Source: FEN-1219 sp963744305 (GTDB lineage Bacteria; Pseudomonadota; Gammaproteobacteria; Steroidobacterales; Rariloculaceae). Taken from it: a DNA stretch of 64,000 nucleotides. The notes under the pieces are model-generated. The model was not told where the DNA came from and did no database searches. It saw only the letters and a list, made by a program, of their open reading frames with translations. Below, piece by piece: positions 19,228-29,337 of the stretch. The stretch lies in contig CAVUTF010000046.1 of NCBI GenBank assembly GCA_963744305.1, forward strand, positions 186,001 to 250,000, in the 5' to 3' direction. The stretch's first letter is position 1, and the number at the start of each line of letters is the position of its first letter. A program made the translations under genes and the position numbers.

Positions 19228-20639
19228 ATGCACAAGACCACGCTGCCGCTCGCCGCCCTCGTGCTGGTGCTCCTGTTGGCGTTACCCCCAGTGCTCGGCA
19301 TGCTGACCGAGTCGCAAGTGAATGCGCGCGTTGCCGCGATGGCGGACAACCAGCTCTTGACGGCTCGCGTGGAATCGTTCGAGCGCGGCTGGTTCACGAG
19401 CCGCTCGCGCATCGAGATCGTGCTCGGGCGCGATTATGCGTCGCGACTGGAGTCGTTCGGCGCGGGACAGGGAGGCCCCACCCCTCGCAGCGCGATGATT
19501 CTCGTCGATTTCGCGCACGGGCCGATCGTGATTCGCGACGGCGTCCAGCTGGGCCTATCGACGATGGTTGCGCGCTTGGACCCCGACAGCGCGGGTCATC
19601 GCGAGCTCCTCGGGCGTCTCGGGGTGCCGTATCTGTTCGAGTTCCGGGGGCGCACGGGCTTCTTGGGCGGGCTGACGTTCGAAGCGGACGCGCCGCCGCT
19701 CGATCTCGCAGCCGACGACGCGAGCGTGCCGATTCTCCGGTGCGCAACTAGAGGGGTCGTTTGCACGGGGCGTCCTCGACTACACGGCACGCGTGGATGC
19801 ATTCGAGTTGACGTCGGGAGACGCCGCATTCGCCGCGCGCGGACTCGCGGCTGATGGGCGAGAATGAGGTGCGCGCCTATCTGCCGCTCGGTCCCGCGCA
19901 ATTCACGATCGAGCGACTCACGATCGACGACGCAAGCGTGCAAGGCCCCCCGGCACTCGATGCGGCGAACCTGCGTTTCGTAAGCGACTTTCGTCTCGAC
20001 GACGACGGCATCCTGATCGCGGGCGAGCAAACGCTCACCGCGGATTCTCTTGGCGCGGCGCCCGACGTCTCGGTGAGCGACGCCGTGGCGACTGTCGTCT
20101 ATCGGAGTCTCGACGCCGACGCTCTCACGGCGTACGGTCAAGCCGTCCAACGCGGCTCGGCTACCGGCAACCTCGACCCTTATCTGTTGCTCGCGGAGGT
20201 CACGCCGTCGATCGAGCGGTTACTCGCCGCCCGTCCGAGCGTGAGCGTCGAGCCGCTGCGATTCACGCTGAACGGCGAGCCGTTCGAGGCGCATTTGGCC
20301 GTCAACGTCCGCACAGAAGCTTTGCCCGCGGCGGGCGCGCTCGACCTGCGGGACGCGAGCCTGTGGGCAGACCTCCTCGACGCGACCGCGGAGATCATCG
20401 TTTCGAAGGCGCTCGCGCGCATCGTCGCCGTGCAGGCGTACACCGCACTCGCGGACCCGGGCGCGTTGCCGCCGAGCGAGATCCAAGCGATGGCCGAAGC
20501 GCAGGTCGGATTGATTCTCGTAACGCTGATCGGCCAGGGGCTCGTAACGGAAGAGGGGGATCGTTATTCGACGCGCTTACGTTTTGCGAACGGCACGCTG
20601 AGCGTAAACGGCAATCCGCTGCCGTTCATCCTGCCCTGA
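19228..20639 (+). CDS. DUF945 (YdgA-like) family protein
   Basis: The protein has about 470 residues. An N-terminal anchor or signal (LPLAALVLVLLLALPPVLG) precedes the family's opening (TARVESFERGWFTSRSRIEI). A long repetitive beta-rich region follows, then a helical tail (SEIQAMAEAQVGLILVTLIG) ending NGNPLPFILP. DUF945 proteins such as E. coli YdgA are inner-membrane-anchored periplasmic proteins of unclear role in the envelope. The ATG at 19228 gives the signal. One or two frame changes near 19740-19850 split it. Its C-terminus overlaps the convergent DUF6491 gene. Confidence 0.75.
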
Positions 20640-21166
20640 GCCGCTCGGACCGAAAGCCTTAGCTCCTCGGCGGGATCCTCGGGAGCAGCCTCCGTCGGCT
20701 CCGCGGCCTCGTCCTCGGGCAGCTCGGCGGGCTCGACTTCTATCGCGTCGCGCTGCCGTCCTTCTTCCTGCAGCTCCTTGAGCGCCTCGACCTCCTCGAT
20801 CGCGATCGGGTGAAACTCTCCGAGCGCGCACGTGAAGCCCGGCTGCAATCGCGAGCCAAATTGCTCAAGGACGGTGATCGTATCGATGTCGCACAGACGG
20901 CTGTTCGTCGTCTGGTAGGAGAACCGATCCTCACGCGCCAGACCCGGACATTTGCGCGGTAGGTAATTGCGGAAGATCCGCTTGCCGCGCATGAAAAAAA
21001 TGATCGTCTGGTCGTCGATGATGTCCGTGTGATCGATGGTCACCGTCGTGACGCACTCGACCGGCGTCCGGTCGAACGGTTCCTCGTCCTGGGCGATTAG
21101 AACGCTCGGCGCGAGCAGGGCCGCATAGACAGCAAGCGTTCTGGGAGTTCGCTTGCGATCGGGCAT
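20564..21166 (-). CDS. DUF6491 family secreted protein
   Basis: The protein has 200 residues with a signal peptide (TLAVYAALLAPSVLIAQ). The DUF6491 core is present: TIIFFMRGKRIFRNYLPRKC, then PGLAREDRFSYQTTNSRLC with paired cysteines, then a conserved CALGEFHPI. The C-terminal 60 residues are acidic low-complexity (PEDEAAEPTEAAPEDPAEE). The function is unknown; it is found mostly in high-GC Proteobacteria. The reading frame runs about 75 bases into the convergent DUF945 gene. A single base error near 20655 could hide an earlier stop, so the last 30 residues are doubtful. Confidence 0.7.
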   Translation of the reverse strand: MPDRKRTPRTLAVYAALLAPSVLIAQDEEPFDRTPVECVTTVTIDHTDIIDDQTIIFFMRGKRIFRNYLPRKCPGLAREDRFSYQTTNSRLCDIDTITVLEQFGSRLQPGFTCALGEFHPIAIEEVEALKELQEEGRQRDAIEVEPAELPEDEAAEPTEAAPEDPAEELRLSVRAAQGRMNGSGLPFTLSVPFAKRKRVE

Positions 21167-21315
21167 GGCACACCTCGTCGAGTCGTGAGGCTATGACCCT
21201 TTATAGCGCACCGCTCCCTCACCAGAAAGGGGGGTGAAACGTGAGCACCTTCACGGTCGGCGCCGCTCGTTCGCGCCTACAGTCACGTTCCTCAAGGCAA
21301 GCAACGACCCATCGA

Positions 21316-22030
21316 ATGAGCACCGCCGGCGCACCTTCCGCACCCTTTCCGGACAGTTCGCCGTCCGAGCACATCTATATCGGCTCCGAGGAGAGCGACT
21401 CGAACGCCGCCACCGCGGCGCACAAGGTCCGCGAGAAGCTCACGCTCCGCAACGCCATCCGCCGCACCCGAGTCGAGCTCACCGTGTTCGAAGAGGGTTT
21501 TCTCAAGGTCGTCGCGCGCAAAGGCGGCAATCGCGGCGACTCGTATCGCCTCGACTTGCGGTATCTCGATCCCGTGCCGTCGATTTCTTACTTCGTAGCA
21601 GGCCGATCGATTATTGCAGCGCTCGCTGGCGGCGCGCTCGCAGCGCTCGCGGCGTTGTTGCTGCAGTTCTCGATACTGCCCGTCTATCACTTTCGTGGCT
21701 GCTCTTGCGGGCTTCGGATTGATGGCCGGTGCGCTCGCGATCGCCGCGTACCGCAGCCATGAAAAGATCGAGTTCAGCACGATCCACGGCCGCGCGGTCG
21801 TGTTGACGCTGATCGTAAACATGGGAGGCATCCGGCGCGCCCGCGCCCTCGTGCCCGCGCTCTCGCGCGCTATCGAGGAGATCGCCGAGACTATCAACGC
21901 CGACCCCATTACTTACCTGCGCGCCGAGATGCGCGAGCACTATCGACTACGCGGCGACGGCGTGCTCACGAACGAGTCGTGCAGCGACAGCACCGGCAGA
22001 ATACTCACGCAATTCGACGTGCAGCTCTGA
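21316..22030 (+). CDS. Hypothetical membrane protein
   Basis: The protein has about 238 residues. A soluble N-terminal part (RTRVELTVFEEGFLKVVARK) is followed by two adjacent membrane segments (SIIAALAGGALAALAALLLQ and AALAGFGLMAGALAIAAY) and a cytoplasmic tail (HGRAVVLTLIVNMGGIRR, ALSRAIEEIAETINADP). I do not recognise the family. One frame change lies between the two membrane segments near 21700. The start is the ATG at 21316; an upstream in-frame GTG at 21241 adds a less likely N-terminus. It ends 32 bases before the phosphotransferase gene. Confidence 0.55.
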
Positions 22031-22061
22031 ACGCGAGGTCGGCGTCCCGTATGATGCGGCG

Positions 22062-23118
22062 ATGACCGGCACCGCAGCTTCCGCTCCCGATCCGGCCACG
22101 CTCGCGGCCTTCGACCTCGTGCCGGAATCGATCAGCGCCCGCGATGAGCGGACTCATCAATCGCACGTGGCACGCGCGCACGCGCAGCGGCGAGCGGCTC
22201 GTGCTGCAGCAGATCAACAAGATCTTCCCGCCGGAAATCAATTACGACATCGACGTCGTGACCGCGCATATCGCGGCGCGCGGTCTCGTCACACCTCGGC
22301 TGCGCCGCGCCGCCGGCGGCGCGCTCTGGGTGCAAGGCGGCGACGGCGCCGTCTGGCGAGCGCTGACGCACGTCGAAGGCGTCACCCGGCACGCGATCGC
22401 CGCGCCAGCGCAAGCCGCCGAAGCCGGGCGCGTGCTCGCGCGGTTTCACCTTGCGGTCGCGGATCTCGACTATGCGTTCAAGAATGCCCGCCTCGGCGTG
22501 CACGATACGCCGTTGCATCTGCACGGCCTGCGCACGGCGCTCAAGGATTACGCGGTGCACGGCGAGCACGCGGCCGTCCGCGAGCTCGCCGACCGCGTGT
22601 TCGCGCTGGCCGCGGGGCTGCCGGTCCTGCCCGCGGCAGCGGATCGCATCGTGCATGGCGATCCGAAGATCTCGAACATCGTCTTTGCGCGCGAGACGAA
22701 TCGCGCCGTGTGCTTGATCGATCTCGACACGATGACGCGAATGCCGGTAGCGCTCGAGCTCGGCGACGCGCTGCGCTCTTGGTGCAATCCCGTCAGCGAG
22801 GACGCGGCTACGGCCGCGTTCTCACGGCCGTTGTTCGAGGCGGCTATCGCGGGGTATGCGGAGGCGGCAGCCGGTTTTCTCGAGCCCGCCGAATGGAGCG
22901 CGATTCCGGCCGCAACGTTGACGATTACGGTCGAGCTCGCTGCGCGGTTCTGTGCCGATAGCCTGCGCGAGCAGTACTTCGCGTGGGACAGGAGCCGCTA
23001 CCTTTCCGCGAGCGCCCACAATCAAGCCCGCACGCGCAACCAGCTCCAACTCGCCGAAAACGTGCTTGCCGAGCTGCCGTCGCTGATGAGCGCGACGCAG
23101 CGCGCGTTTCGCGGTTGA
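22062..23118 (+). CDS. Aminoglycoside-phosphotransferase-fold kinase (NahK-like)
   Basis: The protein has about 350 residues. It opens with SGLINRTWHAR and LVLQQINKIFPPEI, as in N-acetylhexosamine 1-kinase-like proteins. The catalytic loop DRIVHGDPKISNIVF (HGD-x4-N) and the metal site VCLIDLDTMTRMP are complete. The probable role is ATP-dependent phosphorylation of a sugar or sugar derivative; antibiotic modification is unlikely from this subfamily. One frame change lies between the ATG at 22062 and SGLINRT. It may form a unit with the membrane protein just upstream. Confidence 0.75.
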
Positions 23119-23245
23119 GCGTCGGCGGCAGCGCCGATCACCGGGCCGGCGGCGCAAGAGCGGATGGTATAGTTCTCGACCGCAGCTCTCGACTAACGGG
23201 CTCGATTGCCCTTCCGAGCGGCGACGCAATCGTTGAGGTGCAGCA

Positions 23246-23680
23246 ATGACCGAGTCTCGTTCTGCTCGCGCGCGTGCCTGGACGAGCGTTGCTCTGGTCC
23301 TCGCGCTTCTGCCGGACGCGGGGATGCCGCAGTCCGCGTCCCAAGGCGTACCAAAGCAGGTTCATCTCGTCGTAGACGGCAAGCGGCTCATGGCGTCGAA
23401 CGTCCGCCTGAACAGCTTCGACGAGCTCGAGCTCGGCGCGCAGGAGCGCGTCCGCGAGCAGCAAGTGGGTGAAGCCGTGATCATCGTGGTCACGAACCAG
23501 CGAATCCTGGGGTACGGTGTCTTCAGCGGTTGGCGGTCCGTCGACCGCGTGCCGAACGAGACGATCGAAAGCTTGTCAGCGGAGGATTATGCCGGCTTGA
23601 TCGTCACGACCCAGCGCATGCTCAACTTCAATGGCGAGACCGGCGTATGGGGCGAGCGCAAGCGCAGGGTGAGCCGCTGA
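23246..23680 (+). CDS. Hypothetical secreted protein
   Basis: The frame is intact at 144 residues. A signal peptide-like N-terminus (TSVALVLALLPDAGMPQSA) is followed by a small beta-rich domain with two similar elements, VIIVVTNQRILGYGVFSGW and GLIVTTQRMLNFNGETGVW, which look like an internal duplication. I know no function. The ATG at 23246 has AGGTGCAG upstream. It is single, followed by a 230-base gap that becomes unusually AT-rich before the HNH gene. Confidence 0.55.
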   Translation: MTESRSARARAWTSVALVLALLPDAGMPQSASQGVPKQVHLVVDGKRLMASNVRLNSFDELELGAQERVREQQVGEAVIIVVTNQRILGYGVFSGWRSVDRVPNETIESLSAEDYAGLIVTTQRMLNFNGETGVWGERKRRVSR

Positions 23681-23867
23681 GGGGCGGGGTAGCCGAGTTC
23701 GATCCGAAGAAAGGGCGCGTCGCGTAGTTGGTAGCTATCTTCCGTTCGTGGCAACGCACCGTTAAGCCACTCGGCAGTGTGTTCCTGCGCTCGGTCTTCT
23801 ATCTCCCGCCCCCAAGAAACTGGTCATAAATAACTGAAAATGATGAGTATTTATGCCATAACCTGTA

Positions 23868-23873
23868 TATAAT
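23868..23873 (+). promoter_or_regulatory. TATAAT box of the first HNH gene
   Basis: TATAAT lies in the AT-rich leader, 37 bases before the start at 23911. The segment from it to the ribosome site (TATAATACCAG, a variable stretch, then GCCAGGGAGGCT) matches the leader of the second HNH gene at 56254-56293 once the inserted element is removed. The -35 region is weak. Confidence 0.5.
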
Positions 23874-23910
23874 ACCAGCTCGGAAACAAGATGTTGCCAG
23901 GGAGGCTATC

Positions 23911-25187
23911 GATGACATCTACCCAGTGCGCGGAGTCCGCCGCACCTGCGTCGGCCGCATCCGCCCAGCGCTCCATTGACGAGCTCGACACTGCGATCTG
24001 TCGGCTCGCTCGTAACCTCAATGTCGAAAGCTATCGGATGCTCGTGCTCGTGCGCGAGTTCGACGATCGTTTCGGTTGGCACAAGTGGAGCTTTCCGAAT
24101 TGCGCCGAGTGGCTCGCGTGGCGCTGTGGACTGTCGGTCTCGGCGGCGCGAGAGAAAGTGCGCACCGCGCATGCGCTGCGAGGACTGCCCGCGATTTCTG
24201 TGGCGTTCGCCGATGGGAGGCTGTCGTATTCCAAGGTGCGAGCGCTCACGCGAGCGGCGCATGTCGATGACGAGGACTTGCTGCTGGCTTATGCGCTGCA
24301 AGCCACCGCCGCGCAGGTCGAGGAGCGCTGTCGGCAGATTCGCAATTCCGTTCCGGAGTCAGCCGACGCCGCACAGAGTCTCTGGGAGCGCCGGGCACTA
24401 ACGGTATGGCGCAGCCCAGGGAAGGGCACCGCGACGATCAGAGTGGAGCTGCCGCTCGAGGAGGCGGAGCTGATCGCAGAAGGCGTTGGACCGGGCAGTC
24501 GCAGCGGGCGAGGTCGCCACGGGCGCCGAGTTCGCGGCGGAACACCTGGCGAGCGCAGCAGGTGGATGCACTCGTCGCGGTCGCGAAGTCATACCTTGCC
24601 GGCGAGTCGGCGGAATCGACGGCGGCTGCGGATCACTATCAAGTGGTCGTGCACGCGGATGAGAAATCCCTCCGCGGAGGGGTGGGACGATCAGACTTGC
24701 CCATCGATACGATCAAGCGGCTCACGTGCGATGGAAGCTTGATCACGGTCGTCGAGGACGAACGCGGGAATCCGCTCGATGTCGGCCGCAAGCAGCGCAC
24801 GGTATCGACGCCGCTCAAGCGTGCGTTATTCGCGCGCGACCGCGGCTGCACGTTCCCCGGCTGCCACCGGACGCGCTTCGTCGACGGGCACCACATCGTC
24901 CACTGGGCGGACGGCGGCGCCACGAGTCTCGGCAACACCACGCTTGCTGTGCACGTACCACCATCGGCTCCTGCACGAGGGCGGCTTCAGCATTCGCCGC
25001 GATGGTAGTGGGGAGCTGTATTTCCAGCGCGCGGATGGACGCGCGATACCGCGGTTCGGCTATCAGGCCGACGATGTGCTCGACGAGCCGAACACGTTGC
25101 GACCACGCTTCCGCGGAGGGCTGGTTGAGCGCGATCGTCAACGGGAGAAATCCGCCCGCGGAGGGGCACGCCGCCGTCGTACTCTAG
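23911..25187 (+). CDS. DUF222/HNH endonuclease family protein (13E12-type), copy 1
   Basis: The protein has about 425 residues. The N-terminal DUF222 region covers residues ~20-300 (IDELDTAICRLARNLNVE, RFGWHKWSFPNCAEWLAWRC). The HNH nuclease lies at the end: RDRGCTFPGCHRTRFVDGHH, IVHWADGGATSLGN, YHHRLLHEGGF, with the two Cys, the HH pair and the late His intact. It is probably a metal-dependent DNA nuclease of a repeat/mobile family; its biological role is unknown. The start at 23911 was chosen because GGGAGG stands six bases upstream. Frame changes near 24500, 24945 and 25100 split it. It closely matches copy 2 at 56296-57556 throughout. It contains three CCGCGGAGGG-type palindromes. Confidence 0.8.
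24668..24681. repeat. 14-bp palindrome, GC-centred, inside HNH copy 1
   Basis: CCCTCCGCGGAGGG is a perfect palindrome just before the HNH domain. HNH copy 2 has the same palindrome at the equivalent codons, with AT instead of GC at the centre. Confidence 0.7.
25107..25120. repeat. Degenerate palindrome copy, GC-centred
   Basis: TTCCGCGGAGGG keeps the core of the palindrome at 24668-24681, with two changes in the left arm. It lies in the codons after the HNH domain. Confidence 0.45.
25152..25165. repeat. Near-palindrome copy, GC-centred, at the end of HNH copy 1
   Basis: CCGCCCGCGGAGGG differs from the perfect copy at two left-arm bases. The flanks match as well: AAAT before and G after, as at 24668. 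It lies in the last codons of the gene, at the same place as the second palindrome of HNH copy 2. Confidence 0.55.
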
Positions 25188-25276
25188 AGACATCCGTCAC
25201 GATTACGGTCTCGCCCTCGAAACCGTGACATTGTCGTGACAAACCTCGGCTGGCCGAGGCGCACGCTTTGCCGGCT

Positions 25277-26643
25277 ATGCTGGAGCATCTGGGCATGGTC
25301 GGCGTCTCTTGGCGCCAAGGCGGCAGCGAAGCGCTCGCCGAGTTCGCGCTTGCCGAGGACGTCGCTGCCGTGCAGCTGCGCGAGTTCGCGCAGCGCCTGC
25401 AGCTGCACGAGCTCGCCTACCTCTCGACCTGCAATCGCGTCGAGCTCATCTTCTCGCGCAGCGAGCGAACGCCGGTCCAGGACTTGCGGCCGCGAGCGTT
25501 CGAGCTTCTGACGGGCCGCGCGCCCGCGCACGGCGAAGCCGAGCGGCGCTTGCGCGCTTGGCAGGGCGAAGGCGCGGCCGAGCACTTGTTCTTGATCGCG
25601 GCCGGTCTCGACTCGGCCTGCGTCGGCGAGACCGAGATCGTCGGCCAGGTGCGCTACGTGCCAGGAGCGCGCGCTCGAGCTCGGCCTTTGCGGTCCGAGC
25701 TTGGGGCTCGTGTTCGAGGAGGCACTGCGCATCGCCGCACGCGTCCGCGGCGAGACGAAAGCTCGCCGAAGGCCGCGTCTCGCTGGCGGAGATCGCCGTG
25801 CAGCAGTTGCGCGAGCGCATCGCAGCGCACGCCGGGGCGCATCGCACTCGTCGGCGTGTCGCCGATGACGGAGCGCGCGGCCGTCTCGCTCGCGCAGGCG
25901 CGGCCTCGACTTCACGTCGTGAACCGCAGCGCCGACAAGGCAGCGGCGCTCGCGCGCGCGCTTCGGCGCAGCGCACACGTCGCTCGAGGAGTTTCGCCGC
26001 GAGCCGCCGGCCGTCGAGGCGCTGCTGACGGCGACGGGCGCCGGCGCACGCGATCCTCGACGAAGCCGCGCTCGAGCGGCTCGCCGCGCAGACGCCGTCG
26101 GGCCAGCCGCCGCTGATCGTCGACATGGCCGTGCCGGCCGACGTCGACGCCTGCGGTCTGCGCGAAGCTCGCGATCCCGCGCGTCGGCATGGACGACATC
26201 GTGCGGCACGCCGAGCACAACCGCGCCGCGCGGCTCCTCGAGGCGGCGCCGGCGCGCGAGCAAGTCGACGACGCGCTCGACGAGCTGCAGGACCGGTTCA
26301 CGGAGCGCTACTACGGCCCGCTGTTCGGCGCGCTGCAGCAGCGCTATCGGCAGCACCGCGCAGGAAGGCGTGAAGCGGTTGCTCAAGAAGGAGCTCAAGG
26401 GGCTCGGCGCGGACGGAGCGCGCCGCGATCGAGACGTGGGCCGAAGTGCTCGCGCGCCGCTTCGCGCACATCCCGTGCCTCGGGCTGCGCGGACTGCTGC
26501 ACGACGGGCCCGACGGCTCGATCGAAGCGTTCTTGGGCGGGCTCGAGCCCGAGTTCGCCGACGAGCTGCGCGCGGCGCTGCGACGGCGCGGCCGGCGCAC
26601 GGCGACCCGCGGCCGCGGCGCGCGACGCGACGCGCAACGGTGA
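25277..26643 (+). CDS. hemA: Glutamyl-tRNA reductase
   Basis: This is the first enzyme of C5 tetrapyrrole synthesis: it reduces Glu-tRNA(Glu) to glutamate-1-semialdehyde with NADPH, in the cytoplasm. The catalytic Cys is in LSTCNRVELIF (about residue 52). The substrate region AAGLDSACVGETEIVGQVR, the NADPH-binding part and the C-terminal dimerisation helices (GVKRLLKKELKGLGADE) are all readable. The ATG at 25277 fits the family start, MLEH. More than six single-base frame changes split it after residue 135; the protein resumes each time, so consensus error is likely. It heads a tightly packed heme operon; hemC starts three bases after its stop. Confidence 0.88.
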
Positions 26644-26646
26644 GGC

Positions 26647-27595
26647 ATGAGCCGCGCGCGAAGTTGCGGCTCGGCACGCGCGGCTCGGAGCTCGCGCGCA
26701 CGCAGTCCTCGACGATTGCGGCTGCGCTGCGAGCGCCGCGGGCACGACGTCGAGCTCACGATCATCAAGACGGCGGGCGACCAGAGCACGACGGCGTGCC
26801 GTTCGCCTCGATCGGCCCGCAAGGCGTGTTCGTCCGCGAGATCGAGCAGGCGCTCGTCGAGCGGCGCATCGAGCTCGCCGTGCACTCGTTCAAGGATCTG
26901 CCGACGAAGTCGCCGCGCCGAGCTCACGATCGCCGCGGTGCCGGCGCGCGTCGATCCCGGCCGATCTGCTGCTCGTGCGCCGCGACGCGCTCGCCGGCGC
27001 GAAGCCGACGACTGGCTGCCGCTCGAAGCCGGGCGCGCGCGTCGGCACGGCGTCGGCGCGCCGGCGCGTGTGGCTCACGCACTTTCGGCCGGATCTCGTC
27101 ATCGAGCCGCTGCGCGGCAACGTGCCGACGCGCGATCCGCAAGCTCGACGGAGGGCCGCTTCGACGCGATCGTGCTCGCGGCGGCCGGCGTCGAGCGCCT
27201 GCAGGCCGAGCAGCGCCTCGGCAGCGCGCTCGCAGGACGTCGCCGTGCTGCGGCTCGACCCGCAGCGCTTCGTGCCGGCGCCGGCGCAAGGCGCGCTCGC
27301 CGTGCAATGCCGCGCGCGACGACGCGCGCGTGCTGCGACGCGCTCGCGCGCGCTCGACCACGCGCCGAGCCGCGCGGCCGTCGCGGCCGAGCGCGACGCG
27401 CTCGCGCGCGCCGAGGGCGGCTGCGACGTCGCGTTCGGCGCGTACTGCCGCGCCGGCGAGCGGCGATCACGAGCTGCTCGCGATGCACGAGCGTCGCGGG
27501 CGTCGTGCGCACGTGCGCGCGTGCGCGGCACGGATCCCGCGACGCTCGGCGCAGCGGCTCTGGGCCAAGCTCGATGCGGCCAGGCACGTCGATGA
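26647..27595 (+). CDS. hemC: Porphobilinogen deaminase (hydroxymethylbilane synthase)
   Basis: The enzyme joins four porphobilinogen units into hydroxymethylbilane on a dipyrromethane cofactor. The N-terminus KLRLGTRGSELARTQS, the segment ELAVHSFKDLPT, the pocket RFVPAPAQGALAVQCR and the cofactor-binding Cys in ARAEGGCDVAFGAYC are all present, in several frames. The expected length of ~310 residues fits. At least seven frame changes occur. Its TGA at 27593-27595 overlaps the ATG of hemD (ATGA), so the two are translationally coupled. Confidence 0.87.
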
Positions 27596-28343
27596 CGCCG
27601 CGCAACGACGCCGCTCGGCTTCGGGCCGGCGCATCCTGCTCACGCGCAGCGAGGAGGATTGCGCCGAGTGGGCCGAGCGGCTCGCGCAGCGCGGCGGCGA
27701 GGCCGTGTCGCTGCCGTGCATCGCACTGCGAGCCGATCGACACGCCGGCGTTGCGCGCCGCGCTCGCAGCGCGGCGCCGCGCCGCCGATTGGCTCGTGTT
27801 CACGTCGCGGCGCGGCGTCGAAGCGTTCGCCGCGCTGCGCGGCCGGCGCCGCGCGCGCAGCGCCGCGTCGCCGTCGTCGGCGCGGCGACGGCCGAAGCAG
27901 CGCGCGCCGAGCTCGGCCGCGTCGATCTCGTCGGCGCGCGGCACGGCCGCCGGGCTGGCGGCCGACGCTCGTCGCGACGGCGACTCGATGCGCCAGCCGC
28001 GACGTGCTGCTCGCGCTCGCGGAGAACGCCGGCGACGTGCTCGAGCGCACGCTGCACGCGGCCGGCGCCGGTGCACGCGCTCGACGTCTACCGCACGGTG
28101 CCGGCGCCGCCGGCCGCCGCGGCGCGCGCTGTCGGCGCTCGCGCGCGGATAATGTCGTGCTCGCGAGCCCGTCGGCCGTCACGGGGTTCGTGCATCAGGT
28201 CGACGTCGACGTGCCGGTGAGCGATCTACACGATCGGCCCGTCGACGACGGCGGCGGCGCGCGCGCACGGGCTCGCCGTGACGGCAGAAGCGCGCGAGCC
28301 GAGCTTGGAAGGAATCTTGGAGGCCATGCAATGGCGGAACTGA
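27592..28343 (+). CDS. hemD: Uroporphyrinogen-III synthase
   Basis: The enzyme closes hydroxymethylbilane with inversion of ring D to give uroporphyrinogen III. The family is poorly conserved; here RILLTRSEEDCAEWAERL, WLVFTSRRGVEAFAAL, VAVVGAATAEAARAELG and LASPSAVTGFVHQ fit its two-lobed fold, and gene order supports the call. The length is about 245 residues. Several frame changes split it. The start overlaps the hemC stop, and its end (EAMQWRN) overlaps the hemB start by 13 bases. Confidence 0.8.
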
Positions 28344-29337
28344 TCGATCACGACACCGGGCCGCACGCGCCTGCGGCGGCTGCGCCGCACGCGCGCGCTG
28401 CGCAATCTCGTCGCCGAGACGCAGCGTCGGCGCCGAGCAGCTGATCATGCCGCACTTCGTGCTGCCGGAGAGACGCGCGAACGAGCCGATCTCGTCGATG
28501 CCCGGCATTGCGCAGCAGGGTCTCGAGAACGTCGTGAAGCAGATCGGCAAGGATCTCGAGCTCGGCATCCGCGCCGTGCTGCTGTTCGGCCATCCCGAGC
28601 ACGGCGGCAAGACGCCCGACGGCGCCGCGGCCGCGGCCGCCGAACGGCGCCGTGCAGAAGGCCTGCGAGCGCTTGAAGCGCGAGTTCGGCGACGAGCTCG
28701 TCGTCATGACGGACGTGTGCTTGTGCGCCTACACCGATCACGGCCACTGCGGCGTTCTCGACGACGGCCGCGTGCTGAACGACGCGTCGCTGGCGCCGCT
28801 CGTCGACATGGCCGTGAGCCACGCGCGCGCCGGCGCCGACGTCGTCGCGCCGTCCGACATGATGGACGGCCGCGTCGCCGCGATTCGCGACGCGCTCGAC
28901 GATGCCGGGTTCGAGGACACGGCGCTGATGTCGTACGCCGTGAAGTTCGCGTCGGCGTACTACGGCCCGTTCCGCGAAGCGGCCGACTCGCACGCCGGCG
29001 AGCGGCGACCGGCAGAGCTACCAGATGGACTTCCGCAATCCGCGCGAAGCCGTGCGCGAGGCGCTGCTCGACGTCGAGGAAGGCGCCGACTGGCTCATGG
29101 TGAAGCCGGCGCTGCCGTATCTCGACGTGATTCGCGCCGTGCGCGAGGCGAGCCGCTGCCGCTGTCGGCCTACAACGTGTCGGGCGAGTACTCGGCCGTC
29201 AAGGCCGCGGCCGCGAACGGCTGGCTCGACGAGGCCGCGCATCGTGCGCGAGAACCTGCTCGCGATTCGCCGCGCCGGCGCCGATCAGATCATCACGTAT
29301 CACGCGCGCGACGCGCTGCAGGGGCAAGTGGCTGTGA
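28331..29337 (+). CDS. hemB: Porphobilinogen synthase (ALA dehydratase)
   Basis: The enzyme condenses two 5-aminolevulinate molecules into porphobilinogen. Metal-site cysteines are in TDVCLCAYTDHGHCGVL (the zinc-type signature). The two Schiff-base lysines are in MSYAVKFASAYYGPFRE and ADWLMVKPALPYLDVI. The C-terminal QIITYHARDALQG is also typical. About 325 residues is normal. Frame changes are present near both ends and near 28650, 29000 and 29150. The GTG start of hemL overlaps its stop (GTGA). Confidence 0.9.
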